A stretch of DNA of 64,000 bases from Saprospiraceae bacterium (lineage in GTDB: Bacteria; Bacteroidota; Bacteroidia; Chitinophagales; Saprospiraceae): NCBI GenBank assembly GCA_020848995.1, contig JADLHA010000006.1, positions 1 through 64,000 of the forward strand. Direction: 5' to 3'. This document shows positions 37,329-45,555 of the stretch, piece after piece. The number at the start of each line of letters is the position of its first letter. Positions within the stretch are counted from its first letter, which is position 1. Under the pieces are notes generated by a model. The model did not search any database, was not told the DNA's origin, and saw nothing but the letters and a program-made list of their open reading frames with translations. The translations under genes and the position numbers were made by a program.

Positions 37329-38045
37329 TCATTCTGCCGGCAAATAAAGTTTCATTGTTCCCTTCACAAGCGCCAGTTGGTCCAAATGCCCCATTTGTTG
37401 GCGGTCGGGCGTGATCAGATGCATGTGTAAAAATGTATCGTGATGTGTGAAAATACCCTGATGCTCAGTCGAGAAGAATCCGACAATTTCTACCTGCTCG
37501 TCGTTGATTTGGTAATTTTGTTGTCCTCTGTGTGCTTCATCCGGTGACCTTACTTGAGATCCTTTCGGCAAATTGACGATATGAATCACCGCTTGCTCGA
37601 CGACCCCTGTGAGCTTGAACATAAAGGGTCGAGGCGAATTTTCAGTCACTTTGTCGAGATGCTTCTCAAGTTGTTGAATCGTCCGAATGCTATCGGCAAG
37701 GATCTGTTCTGTCCACTTCGGGATGTTGGCGTAGCCAAAAAATGGCGCTTTCAGATGGTAAGTTTCTTCAACTTTCATTCTCGTACCGGATAGAACAGTC
37801 GATTTGTAGCATTTTCCATCCATGATCAGGATTTCTCCTGTCAAATATTCAACGGGACCAAGCCCATACAAATGTGTTCTGTTGGCAATGGTGTCGAGGG
37901 TTATGTTTCCGTGAAGTTGGCCCTTCCACATAACGTCTTTCATTTGTCCGGCAATTTTAACGGTGTTTTTCGTCTGCTGGGCGATGCAAGCAAAACTGAT
38001 TGACGTCAAAATGGTCAGTCTGAGAAGGGTTGATCTTACGTTCAT
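37329..38045 (-). CDS. Exported acetolactate decarboxylase-like protein (BudA family)
   Basis: 238 aa from the ATG at 38045 (MNVRSTLLRL). A signal peptide with cleavage near FACIAQ is unusual for this cytosolic-type fold. Family blocks: YGLGPVEYLTGEILIMDG near residue 60, VEIVGFFST, and the metal-ligand cluster LHMHLITPDRQQMGH with three histidines in the BudA spacing. BudA converts alpha-acetolactate to acetoin. No budB-like gene is near, and export argues for a different substrate. The frame extends to 38093 without support. MITE copy 3 starts 55 bp upstream. Confidence 0.75.
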   Translation of the reverse strand: MNVRSTLLRLTILTSISFACIAQQTKNTVKIAGQMKDVMWKGQLHGNITLDTIANRTHLYGLGPVEYLTGEILIMDGKCYKSTVLSGTRMKVEETYHLKAPFFGYANIPKWTEQILADSIRTIQQLEKHLDKVTENSPRPFMFKLTGVVEQAVIHIVNLPKGSQVRSPDEAHRGQQNYQINDEQVEIVGFFSTEHQGIFTHHDTFLHMHLITPDRQQMGHLDQLALVKGTMKLYLPAE

Positions 38046-38100
38046 GTTCCTGTTTTTTAGTTGTTGAACCTGCGCCATCTCGCCCGGAGGCATGACTTTA

Positions 38101-38323
38101 GGGCAGCTCGCAAACTCCCTATTCCGCCAGCCATCCTCACAGACTCACGCGCTCAATGAATTGGGCTTCACAATCCTTCGTTGCCGCTCCGTCAGTTTAG
38201 CTTCGACAGAACTTCCTTCGCTTTGCCCTGCCTCGTTCCCCTAAATCCAGTTGGTCATTAAATGGGAGTGAAAAGTGGCAGACCTTTTCATGGTGGCTCC
38301 AAAATGCAGTTTTCGAGATACCC
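38101..38323. mobile_element. MITE-like element, copy 3 (inverted, diverged)
   Basis: In opposite orientation to copies 1 and 2. On the minus strand it runs from GGGTATCTCGAAAACTGC to the complement of GGGCAGCTCGCAAACTCCC at 38101. The core shared with copy 1 includes GATTTAGGGGAACGA and AGGGCAAAGCGAAGGAAG. TTTA precedes the left end, as in copy 1, but no matching duplication is seen on the right. Confidence 0.75.
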
Positions 38324-38406
38324 TCTACAGGGTCCGGTTACCAGTCCGGCTCGAGGCCCTGGCGATCCTGCAAGCTCTATGCCGGAGCTATTGAAGACCA
38401 GGCGGG

Positions 38407-41106
38407 CTACTCGAGTTTCTGGCGAACTTCGGTGATCTCGTATGCTTCGATCACATCGCCCACTTTGATATCGTTGAAATTCTTGATGGATATACCGCAC
38501 TCCATGTTTTCCTTCACCTCCTTGGCGTCATCCTTGAATCGTTTCAGGGATGCGATTTCCGCCGTAGCTCCCTCGCGGTTCGGATACACGACGATGCCGT
38601 CGCGGATGATGCGCACCGGGTTGTTGCGCATGATCTTGCCCTCTGTGACCATGCATCCGGCAACCGTCCCTACTTTGGTGATTTTGTAAACTTCCCGCAC
38701 CTCGGCCTGCCCGACGATCTTTTCCTCCTTGGTGGGTTCCAGCATGCCTTCCATGGCCGCTTTAACCTCGTCGATGGCCTCGTAGATGATGGAGTACAGT
38801 TTGACCTGGACGCCTTCCTTTTCAGCGAGGTTGCGCGCGCCCGTGGTCGGCCTGACCTGGAAGCCGATGACGATGGCATCGGATGCCGACGCAAGCAAGA
38901 TATCGGATTCGGCAATGGGGCCAACGGCTTTGTGGATGATGACGACTTGTATTTTTTCTACCGAAAGTTTGATGAGTGCATCGGACAAAGCTTCGACGGA
39001 TCCGTCGACGTCTCCTTTGACGATGAGCTTGAGCTCTTTAAAGTTGCCGAGTGCAAGACGGCGTCCGATCTCGTCGAGCGAGATCCGTTTGGATGCCCGG
39101 CTTGCCTGCTCGCGGTTGATCTGGGCCCGGCGACCTGCGATCAGGCGCGCTTCGCTCTCGTCTTCCATCACCTTGAATTTCTCACCGGCTGTAGGGGCTC
39201 CGTGCAAGCCAAGAACCAGTACCGGTGTTGAGGGAGGCGCCTTTGTAATTTTTTGTGCGCGTTCGTTGAACATCGCCTTGACCTTTCCAGCATGTTCTCC
39301 GGCCAACAGGATGTCGCCGTTCTTTAGGGTCCCGTTTTGTACAAGAAGTTTGGTCAGGTAACCACGCCCTTTGTCGAGCGAGGCTTCGATGACGGTACCG
39401 GTAGCCGGTCGCTTGGGGTTTGCCTTAAGGCCGAGCACATCGGCTTCCAGCAGGATCTTCTCCAGCAGGGAATCAATGCCAAGGCCAGATTTTGCCGAGA
39501 TGTCCTGCGACTGGAATTTTCCTCCCCACTCTTCGACGAGCAGGTTCATCTGGGAAAGTTCGTTTTTGATGCGCTCCGGATCTGCACCCGGTTTGTCCAC
39601 TTTGTTTATGGCAAACACCATCGGCACTCCTGCCGCCTGGGCATGTGAAATGGCCTCCCGGGTCTGGGGCATGACGTGATCGTCGGCTGCGACGATGATC
39701 ACGGCAATATCCGTCACTTTGGCTCCTCGTGCCCGCATGGCCGTAAACGCTTCGTGACCCGGAGTATCCAAAAAAGTGATCGGCCGGTGATCGCTACCCA
39801 CGAAAACTTCGTAGGCTCCAATGTGCTGTGTAATCCCTCCTGCTTCACCGGAAGCTACGTTGGCTTTTCGAATATAGTCTAAGAGCGAAGTTTTACCGTG
39901 GTCAACGTGACCCATGACCGTTACGATGGGTGCGCGCTCTACGAGTTCAGCGGGATCGTCTTCTACTTCCTCCTCCTCATCTGAAAATTCTTCTTCGTCG
40001 CTGATGAATTCAACTTTTTTGTCGAATTCCTCTGCAAGGATCTCGATGACCTCTGATTCGAGCCTTTGGTTGATCGATACGATGATGCCCATATTCATAC
40101 AGGTCATGATGATGTCGGTGACCGGCACTTCCATCAGATTGGCCAACTCGGAAACGGTAACGAATTCGGTGAGCTGTATGGCTTCCTGGCTTTCGTTGCG
40201 TTCGCGTTCTCCTTCGCGCTCCCTGCGCTCTTCGCGCTTGTCGCGACGCACTTTCTGACGTTGCTTGCTTTTGGTGCCCTGAAGCCGCGCCATCGTTTGT
40301 TTGATCTGATCGTCGATCTCCTTGCTGGTGATCTCCTTGGGCGCATCGTCGGTTCGCCTTCCTGCCCGCGCACCGCGGTCCTCCTGTTGAAACTCCGTGG
40401 TGTTGACTTTCTTGCGTTTGCGCTTGCGCTTCTTTGCCGCATCGTCGGTCGCACTAACCGGTTTGGAAGGATCCGTCGCTCCAGGTGCACCAGCCTTGGC
40501 GGCGGGTTTGGGTTTGCGGCCCGACTCCTCTCTCCGCTTCAGGGTCTCGAGGTCCATCTTCCCCACCTGCTTGATCCCCGATAATTTCGGCGCCTCGATC
40601 CGGGTCAATTCCGGCTCCGCTACTTTTGTGGAAACTTCTTCCACAGTCTGCTCCACAACGGGTTTTTCGATTTCTTCGCCCGCAGCTTTTTTTGTCTTCT
40701 TCTTCCCCTTTCCGGATTCTTTCCCTTCCAGTGGGATCTTGTCGATCACCTTGAGACCGGGCAATTTCTCCTGAGGTGCAGAAGCGGTAACCAATTCGGG
40801 TTCCTTCTTTGCCGGCGGCTCGACCACAGCAGGAGCATCGCCAAACAGGTTGACCGCTACTTTGGGTTTTTCCTTCTCTTTCTCCTTTTCCTTTGGTGCA
40901 ACACCGGGCACTGGCTTTTGCAACTGATCAGCTTGCTCCTTCTCCTGAATATCGCGCTGAAATTCCTTCAACAATACCGCAAGCATCTCGTCCGTGATCT
41001 TTGCTGTAGGCTTAGGATCCACCTCATAGCCCTTAGCTTTCAAAGCATCTACCACGGTTTGAAGACCGACATTAAACTCCGATGCTACTTTGATCAATAA
41101 TTTCAT
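38407..41106 (-). CDS. infB: Translation initiation factor IF-2
   Basis: GTPase that brings initiator tRNA to the 30S subunit. 899 aa. The N-terminal IF2_N helical domain (1-49) is followed by a long charged linker rich in Lys/Glu/Pro (about 55-330). A second IF2_N domain (about 315-370) and the G domain follow, the latter with [17 protein letters not shown] and NKVDKPGA. Domains II-IV run to the end. The start has a GGA-like RBS (AGGAACGG). It is the last gene of rimP-nusA-(chimera)-infB; 46 nt separate it from the chimera. Confidence 0.97.
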   Translation of the reverse strand: MKLLIKVASEFNVGLQTVVDALKAKGYEVDPKPTAKITDEMLAVLLKEFQRDIQEKEQADQLQKPVPGVAPKEKEKEKEKPKVAVNLFGDAPAVVEPPAKKEPELVTASAPQEKLPGLKVIDKIPLEGKESGKGKKKTKKAAGEEIEKPVVEQTVEEVSTKVAEPELTRIEAPKLSGIKQVGKMDLETLKRREESGRKPKPAAKAGAPGATDPSKPVSATDDAAKKRKRKRKKVNTTEFQQEDRGARAGRRTDDAPKEITSKEIDDQIKQTMARLQGTKSKQRQKVRRDKREERREREGERERNESQEAIQLTEFVTVSELANLMEVPVTDIIMTCMNMGIIVSINQRLESEVIEILAEEFDKKVEFISDEEEFSDEEEEVEDDPAELVERAPIVTVMGHVDHGKTSLLDYIRKANVASGEAGGITQHIGAYEVFVGSDHRPITFLDTPGHEAFTAMRARGAKVTDIAVIIVAADDHVMPQTREAISHAQAAGVPMVFAINKVDKPGADPERIKNELSQMNLLVEEWGGKFQSQDISAKSGLGIDSLLEKILLEADVLGLKANPKRPATGTVIEASLDKGRGYLTKLLVQNGTLKNGDILLAGEHAGKVKAMFNERAQKITKAPPSTPVLVLGLHGAPTAGEKFKVMEDESEARLIAGRRAQINREQASRASKRISLDEIGRRLALGNFKELKLIVKGDVDGSVEALSDALIKLSVEKIQVVIIHKAVGPIAESDILLASASDAIVIGFQVRPTTGARNLAEKEGVQVKLYSIIYEAIDEVKAAMEGMLEPTKEEKIVGQAEVREVYKITKVGTVAGCMVTEGKIMRNNPVRIIRDGIVVYPNREGATAEIASLKRFKDDAKEVKENMECGISIKNFNDIKVGDVIEAYEITEVRQKLE

Positions 41107-41152
41107 CCGTTCCTGTTTGCGCTGCGCTGCTCCTTGTCGCCGACTAATTGTG

Positions 41153-41521
41153 TTAAACCTTCATTTCCTCTTCCAGGATGCGAAGCACGTCGAGTACCAT
41201 CCTTTCCTCCAATTCTGTTTTCACCACCAACTCCTCTGCACTCATTTCCAATACCTGTCTGGCCGTGGTGCATCCTGCATGCTTCAACGAAGCAACGATG
41301 GATGTGCCCAACCTTTGCGACAAACGATCGAGCTGGACATCCTGTGAAAGGGTTGAATTGCTCACCGGAGAGAATTCAGCAACCAGGCAATCGTACATCT
41401 CCGCGGTTATAAACGCCGTGGGCTTAACCTCAACTTCAAATCCATTGCCCCTTAAAATGTCAGCAATGGTTTGTAAACCGACATTGAACTCACTCGCCAC
41501 TTTGATCAACAATTTCTTCAA
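41153..41521 (-). CDS. Chimeric IF-2 N-terminus / NusA C-terminus protein (122 aa)
   Basis: Residues 2-50 match the first 49 residues of the neighbouring IF-2 at about 32 positions (shared run [12 protein letters not shown]). Residues 83-122 match the last 40 residues of the neighbouring NusA at about 28 positions (shared run [11 protein letters not shown]). A duplication spanning the nusA 3' end and infB 5' end would create exactly this fusion between the two genes. The spacings agree: 44 nt from nusA and 46 nt to infB. The frame is intact despite clear divergence, which suggests it is maintained. There is no ATG; TTG at 41521 is the likely start (an ATT lies 11 codons upstream). The role is unknown; competition with, or bridging of, NusA and IF-2 is conceivable. 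Confidence 0.85.
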   Translation of the reverse strand: MKKLLIKVASEFNVGLQTIADILRGNGFEVEVKPTAFITAEMYDCLVAEFSPVSNSTLSQDVQLDRLSQRLGTSIVASLKHAGCTTARQVLEMSAEELVVKTELEERMVLDVLRILEEEMKV

Positions 41522-41565
41522 ATCTTGCTCGCGTTTGCTAATAATTTTTGTACCCGGTTCTTATG

Positions 41566-42801
41566 TCAATCCTTCATCTCTTCTTCCAAAATGCGCAGCA
41601 CGTCGATCACCGTTTCTTCTTCGAGATCCGTTCGGCGCACCAGTTCCTCCACGCTCAGGTTCAGCACGCTTCGGGCTGTGTCGCATCCGATCTGTTTAAA
41701 GGCATCGATGATCCATTCTTCGATCTCGTCTGAGAATTCGTCCAGGTCTACGTCGTCGATCTCTCCCTCGTCCTGGTCGCGGTAAACGTCGATTTCATAT
41801 CCGGTGAGGCGCGAAGCCAGTTTGATGTTTGCACCTCCCTTGCCGATGGCCAGGGAAAGCTGGTCCGCCTTGAGGTAAACGCTCACCCGTTTGGCAGCCT
41901 CATCGATCTCGATCTTGCTGATCTTAGCCGGTGTCAGCGCCCTTTGAATGTAGAGGTTCTGGTTATTGGTAAAATTGACAATGTCAATGTTTTCGTTGCG
42001 CAGCTCGCGGACAATACCGTGTATGCGGCTTCCCTTCATGCCGACGCAGGCTCCCACCGGATCGACGCGGTCGTCATAGGATTCCACCGCCACTTTGGCG
42101 CGCTCACCGGGAAGGCGCACGATGTTTTTTATTGCGATCAGGCCGTCTTCGATTTCCGGAACTTCCTGCTCCATCAGCCGCTGTAAAAATTTGGGGTCGG
42201 TACGCGACAGCATGATCACCGGCTGGTTGTTCTTCAATTCCACTTTGCGGATTACCGAACGCACGATATCCCCCTTGCGAAAATGGTCTCCGCGGATGGT
42301 CTCCGGGCGGGGCAGGATCAATTCGTTGTTGGTAGCATCGTCGATGATCAGGAATTCCTTTTTGAGGACCTGGTTGACTTCTCCGATTACCAAATCGCCT
42401 TCGCGGCCCGCGTAGCGTTTGTACACATCGTCCTTTTCCAGTTCCGACACCCGCGATACGAGAGTCTGACGGGCAGCCATGATGGCCCTGCGTCCAAAAT
42501 CCTCCAGCTCGAGCTGCTCAAAACATTCGAGTCCGACTTCGTAGTCTCCGTCGATGGCCAGTGCTTCGGAGATGGCAATTTCCTTGAGATCGTCCGTAAC
42601 CTCACCGTCGGGGACGATTTTGCGGATCCTCCAGATCTCCAGGTCACCCTTCTGGGCATTGACGATGACGTTGAAGTTCTCATCAGAACCGTACTTTTTG
42701 CGGATCATGGAGCGGAAAACATCTTCCAGCACCCGGATCATGGTCGGGCGATCAATGTTCTTACCCGCTTTGAATTCGGCAAATGTTTCGACGAGCTTCA
42801 T
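41566..42801 (-). CDS. nusA: Transcription termination/antitermination protein NusA
   Basis: RNA polymerase accessory factor affecting pausing and termination. 411 aa. N-terminal polymerase-binding domain (about 1-130), S1 domain (about 135-200), two KH domains (about 205-340, with GACVGMKGSRIHGIVREL and LAIGKGGANIKLA), an acidic linker, then one helix-hairpin-helix-type C-terminal repeat (about 370-411) ending ILEEEMKD. That last piece is duplicated in the chimera downstream. rimP lies 4 nt upstream. Confidence 0.96.
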   Translation of the reverse strand: MKLVETFAEFKAGKNIDRPTMIRVLEDVFRSMIRKKYGSDENFNVIVNAQKGDLEIWRIRKIVPDGEVTDDLKEIAISEALAIDGDYEVGLECFEQLELEDFGRRAIMAARQTLVSRVSELEKDDVYKRYAGREGDLVIGEVNQVLKKEFLIIDDATNNELILPRPETIRGDHFRKGDIVRSVIRKVELKNNQPVIMLSRTDPKFLQRLMEQEVPEIEDGLIAIKNIVRLPGERAKVAVESYDDRVDPVGACVGMKGSRIHGIVRELRNENIDIVNFTNNQNLYIQRALTPAKISKIEIDEAAKRVSVYLKADQLSLAIGKGGANIKLASRLTGYEIDVYRDQDEGEIDDVDLDEFSDEIEEWIIDAFKQIGCDTARSVLNLSVEELVRRTDLEEETVIDVLRILEEEMKD

Positions 42802-42805
42802 TGCA

Positions 42806-43276
42806 CTAGATTTTTACGACGATTTTAGCTTCGGCAATTGCACTGTAGGGCAATTGCGTTTCTATGTTTTCCCTGATCTTTTTCTTCCCTTCTGTCCGGA
42901 CCTCCTCCCGACCCAACGTGACGACTGATTCGTCGGCATCGAGTATGGTTCCCTGGCTCACCGAGCCGTCTGCCAACCTGACCTGGAGCTGTCGCCCGAT
43001 GTTCCGGATGTACTGCCTGGGATAAACCAGGGGCCGGCTGAGACCAGGGGATGAAACCTCTAATATGTAATCGATTCCAAACCAGGCCTTTTCATCGAAA
43101 ATGCGCTCCAGATACCGACTTAGTCGCTGACATTTTTCAAACGTCATGCCGCTGTCGCTGTCGACAAAAATGCGGATCGTCTTTCCGTGGTGCTCTAAAG
43201 CAACCAGAAAACAATCCCGGAAACTTTCCTCCCGGAACTTTTCGGCAAGGAGTTCCTGAACTTCTTCGCGATACAT
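42806..43276 (-). CDS. rimP: Ribosome maturation factor RimP
   Basis: Helps assemble the 30S subunit. 156 aa. The N-terminal alpha/beta domain (about 1-80) carries IFVDSDSGMTFEKCQRLSR. The EVSSPGLSRPL block is the family hallmark near residue 95, and the C-terminal SH3-like domain follows. It is the first gene of the operon; nusA starts 4 nt after its stop. The ATG at 43276 is 60 nt after the promoter box at 43337. Confidence 0.94.
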   Translation of the reverse strand: MYREEVQELLAEKFREESFRDCFLVALEHHGKTIRIFVDSDSGMTFEKCQRLSRYLERIFDEKAWFGIDYILEVSSPGLSRPLVYPRQYIRNIGRQLQVRLADGSVSQGTILDADESVVTLGREEVRTEGKKKIRENIETQLPYSAIAEAKIVVKI

Positions 43277-43336
43277 GATTCCATGTATTGAAACAAAAAG
43301 AGGGAACTTTTCCGTCCCCTCCTGTCAAAAGCCGCA

Positions 43337-43367
43337 CAAAGTTAATACTTTTCCGGGGATTCACCAA
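43337..43367 (-). promoter_or_regulatory. Promoter of the rimP-nusA-infB operon (TTG-N20-TAACTTTG)
   Basis: A -7 box TAACTTTG at 43337-43344 and a TTG at 43365-43367, 20 nt apart, on the minus strand. They give a leader of about 55 nt before rimP. Confidence 0.6.
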
Positions 43368-43420
43368 GCCGCCTCGTCCGGTGTCGCAAAACATTGCTAC
43401 CGCCGGGGTGTTTGTGTTTC

Positions 43421-44587
43421 ATGGCAGAAGCATTGGAGCAAACGATGGACAAAGACGTGTTGCTGGGCAAGGCGCTCAATCGGTCATTCCTGACGGCCGA
43501 CGAGGGGCTGTGGCTATTTACCAGGGTTCCGACCGCCGAATTGATGAACGTGGCCCACCGGCTCAGACGGGAATCGGTTCCGGGCAATTCCGTGGGATGG
43601 ATCATCGACCGCAATACCAATACGACCAACGTCTGCATCGCCAACTGCAAGTTCTGCAACTTCTACCGCCCTCCAGGCCATCCGGAGAGCTACGTGACCA
43701 CCCTGGAGACCTACCGGCAGAAAATTGAGGAGACCTTCCGTTTCGGAGGGCGGCAATTGCTCTTACAGGGAGGCCATCACCCTGACCTCGGCCTGGAATA
43801 CTATTGCAGGCTCTTTAGCGACCTCAAAGCCATGTTCCCCCAACTCAAGTTGCATGCCCTTGGGCCACCGGAAGTCGCTCACATCTGCAAGCTCGAAAAG
43901 GCCAGCCACCGCGAGGTACTCAGCCGGTTGAAATCCGCCGGTCTGGATAGCCTGCCCGGCGCCGGAGCGGAGATCCTGTCCGACCGGGTGCGACGCCTGG
44001 TGAGCAAGGGCAAATGCAGTGCCGGCGAATGGCTTGACATCATGCGGGTTGCCCACCAGTTGGACATCACGACCTCAGCCACGATGATGTTTGGCCATGT
44101 TGAGACCCTCCAAGAACGCATGGAACACCTCGTTGCCATCCGCAGTGTGCAGGCAGCAAAACCGCAGGGGGCCAAAGGCTTTCTCGCATTCATTCCCTGG
44201 CCTTTTCAGGACGAGGGCACCATGTTGCAAAGACTGGGCAGGGCCGCCAATGCCTGTACTGCCGACGAATACATCCGCACGATATCTATTTCGCGCATCA
44301 TGCTCCCCAACATTCGCAACATACAGGCATCCTGGCTGACCGTGGGCAAGCAAACTGCCCAGGTTTGCCTCTACGCAGGCGCCAACGACTTCGGCAGCAT
44401 CATGATCGAGGAAAACGTCGTCTCCGCTGCCGGAGCTTCCTTCCGGTTTACCGCAAGTGGCATCCAAAAAGCCATCCGCGATGCAGGGTTTGAACCCCAA
44501 CTGCGGGACCAGCAGTACGAGCCGCTCGAATGGCAGGAAGAAGCCATGGACCAGGTGCTCGACCACAGCCGCCTCACCGTTGATTAA
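43421..44587 (+). CDS. mqnC: Cyclic dehypoxanthinyl futalosine synthase (radical SAM)
   Basis: Radical-SAM enzyme of the futalosine route to menaquinone, cyclising dehypoxanthinyl futalosine. 388 aa from the ATG at 43421 (MAEALEQTMDK). The 4Fe-4S motif CxxxCxxC is at C72, C76 and C79 (CIANCKFCNFY). LLQGGHHPDLGLEYY and the GAGAEIL block match MqnC rather than MqnE. The nucleoside phosphorylase gene follows 21 nt later. This shows that the organism makes menaquinone by the futalosine path. Confidence 0.93.
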   Translation: MAEALEQTMDKDVLLGKALNRSFLTADEGLWLFTRVPTAELMNVAHRLRRESVPGNSVGWIIDRNTNTTNVCIANCKFCNFYRPPGHPESYVTTLETYRQKIEETFRFGGRQLLLQGGHHPDLGLEYYCRLFSDLKAMFPQLKLHALGPPEVAHICKLEKASHREVLSRLKSAGLDSLPGAGAEILSDRVRRLVSKGKCSAGEWLDIMRVAHQLDITTSATMMFGHVETLQERMEHLVAIRSVQAAKPQGAKGFLAFIPWPFQDEGTMLQRLGRAANACTADEYIRTISISRIMLPNIRNIQASWLTVGKQTAQVCLYAGANDFGSIMIEENVVSAAGASFRFTASGIQKAIRDAGFEPQLRDQQYEPLEWQEEAMDQVLDHSRLTVD

Positions 44588-44608
44588 GCTGCACACACTT
44601 ATTTTGAT

Positions 44609-45448
44609 ATGCGGAACCTCTTCGATCGCGTTGCCCAAACCGCTGACCACCTCAGCACTTTACTTGGAACCGTACCTGGCCGCGCCATGATCATGGGGAC
44701 CGGGATGGCAGACTGCATGCAACGCTTCGTTCCAAAGTTGGAAATCGACTATCGGGACATTCCGCACTTTGTGCCTACTACCGTTGATTCTCATCCGGGC
44801 AAACTGATCCTCGCCGAATGGGCCGGCGTTGCGGTGATCATCCTTTCGGGCCGTCTGCATTATTACGAAGGATATTCCCTGCAGGAAGTTACCTTCCCGG
44901 TGCGCGTCCTCGGCGCAATGGGCATCGGGGAACTTTGGATTGCCAATGCAAGCGGCTCCGTAAACCCGGATTTCCAGGAAGGGTGCATTGCCCTACTGAA
45001 GGACCACGTCAACTTTCACCCCGAAAATCCGCTGCGGGGCCTTTCAGATCCAAGGCTGGGAGAGCGGTTCCCCGACATGTCCTGCGTTTACGACGAGGGG
45101 CTGCGCCGGTACGCCGAAGTGTGCTGCAACAAACTGTCCATCCCTTACCGCGAGGGCATCTACTTTGGATTGCAGGGCCCAAGTCTTGAAACTCCTGCCG
45201 AATGTAGAATGATCCGGATGCTCGGAGCTGACCTCATCGGCATGTCGACCGTCCCCGAAGCCATCGTGGCCCGCCAATGCGGGATGCGGTTAATGGCCAT
45301 CTCCCTCGTTGCCAACGTCTCCATTCCCAGCGCCCCGACACTAGAAACCAGCCTCTCCTCCGTGCTCGCATCCATGAAGCGGCACACACCCCGTCTGTTT
45401 GACTTGATGGAATGCATGCTGGTCCATGAAGAAAAGCCCATTGCCTGA
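44609..45448 (+). CDS. Purine nucleoside phosphorylase
   Basis: Splits purine nucleosides with phosphate. 279 aa, trimeric-type (PNP/MTAP). MIMGTGMAD replaces the usual GSGLG phosphate loop, HPGKLILAE and GRLHYYEGY are conserved phosphate and ribose blocks, and GLQGPSLETPAECRM with MSTVPEAIVARQCGM marks the base and ribose site. It lies 21 nt behind mqnC, so it may act on a nucleoside in, or released by, menaquinone synthesis, but the sequence does not prove this. Guanosine/inosine specificity is the default reading. Confidence 0.9.
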   Translation: MRNLFDRVAQTADHLSTLLGTVPGRAMIMGTGMADCMQRFVPKLEIDYRDIPHFVPTTVDSHPGKLILAEWAGVAVIILSGRLHYYEGYSLQEVTFPVRVLGAMGIGELWIANASGSVNPDFQEGCIALLKDHVNFHPENPLRGLSDPRLGERFPDMSCVYDEGLRRYAEVCCNKLSIPYREGIYFGLQGPSLETPAECRMIRMLGADLIGMSTVPEAIVARQCGMRLMAISLVANVSIPSAPTLETSLSSVLASMKRHTPRLFDLMECMLVHEEKPIA

Positions 45449-45538
45449 ACCCAGAGACTGCCACCATCCCAGGTCGAAACCCACAGAAAATTGCACAGAT
45501 CGCCGAAACACCAGGCCCTCTCTTTGCCGGTCAAGGGG

Positions 45539-45546
45539 TAAATTTG
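45539..45546 (+). promoter_or_regulatory. -7 box (TAAATTTG), near-leaderless uvrA
   Basis: Exact TAnnTTTG match, ending 9 nt before the uvrA ATG at 45556. An in-frame TTG at 45544 lies inside the box and is not a credible start. Confidence 0.55.
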
Positions 45547-45555
45547 CGCCCTGCC

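Noticed and set aside
38288..38500. 70-codon minus-strand ORF after infB
   Set aside because: It overlaps the infB end and MITE copy 3 and has no support of its own.
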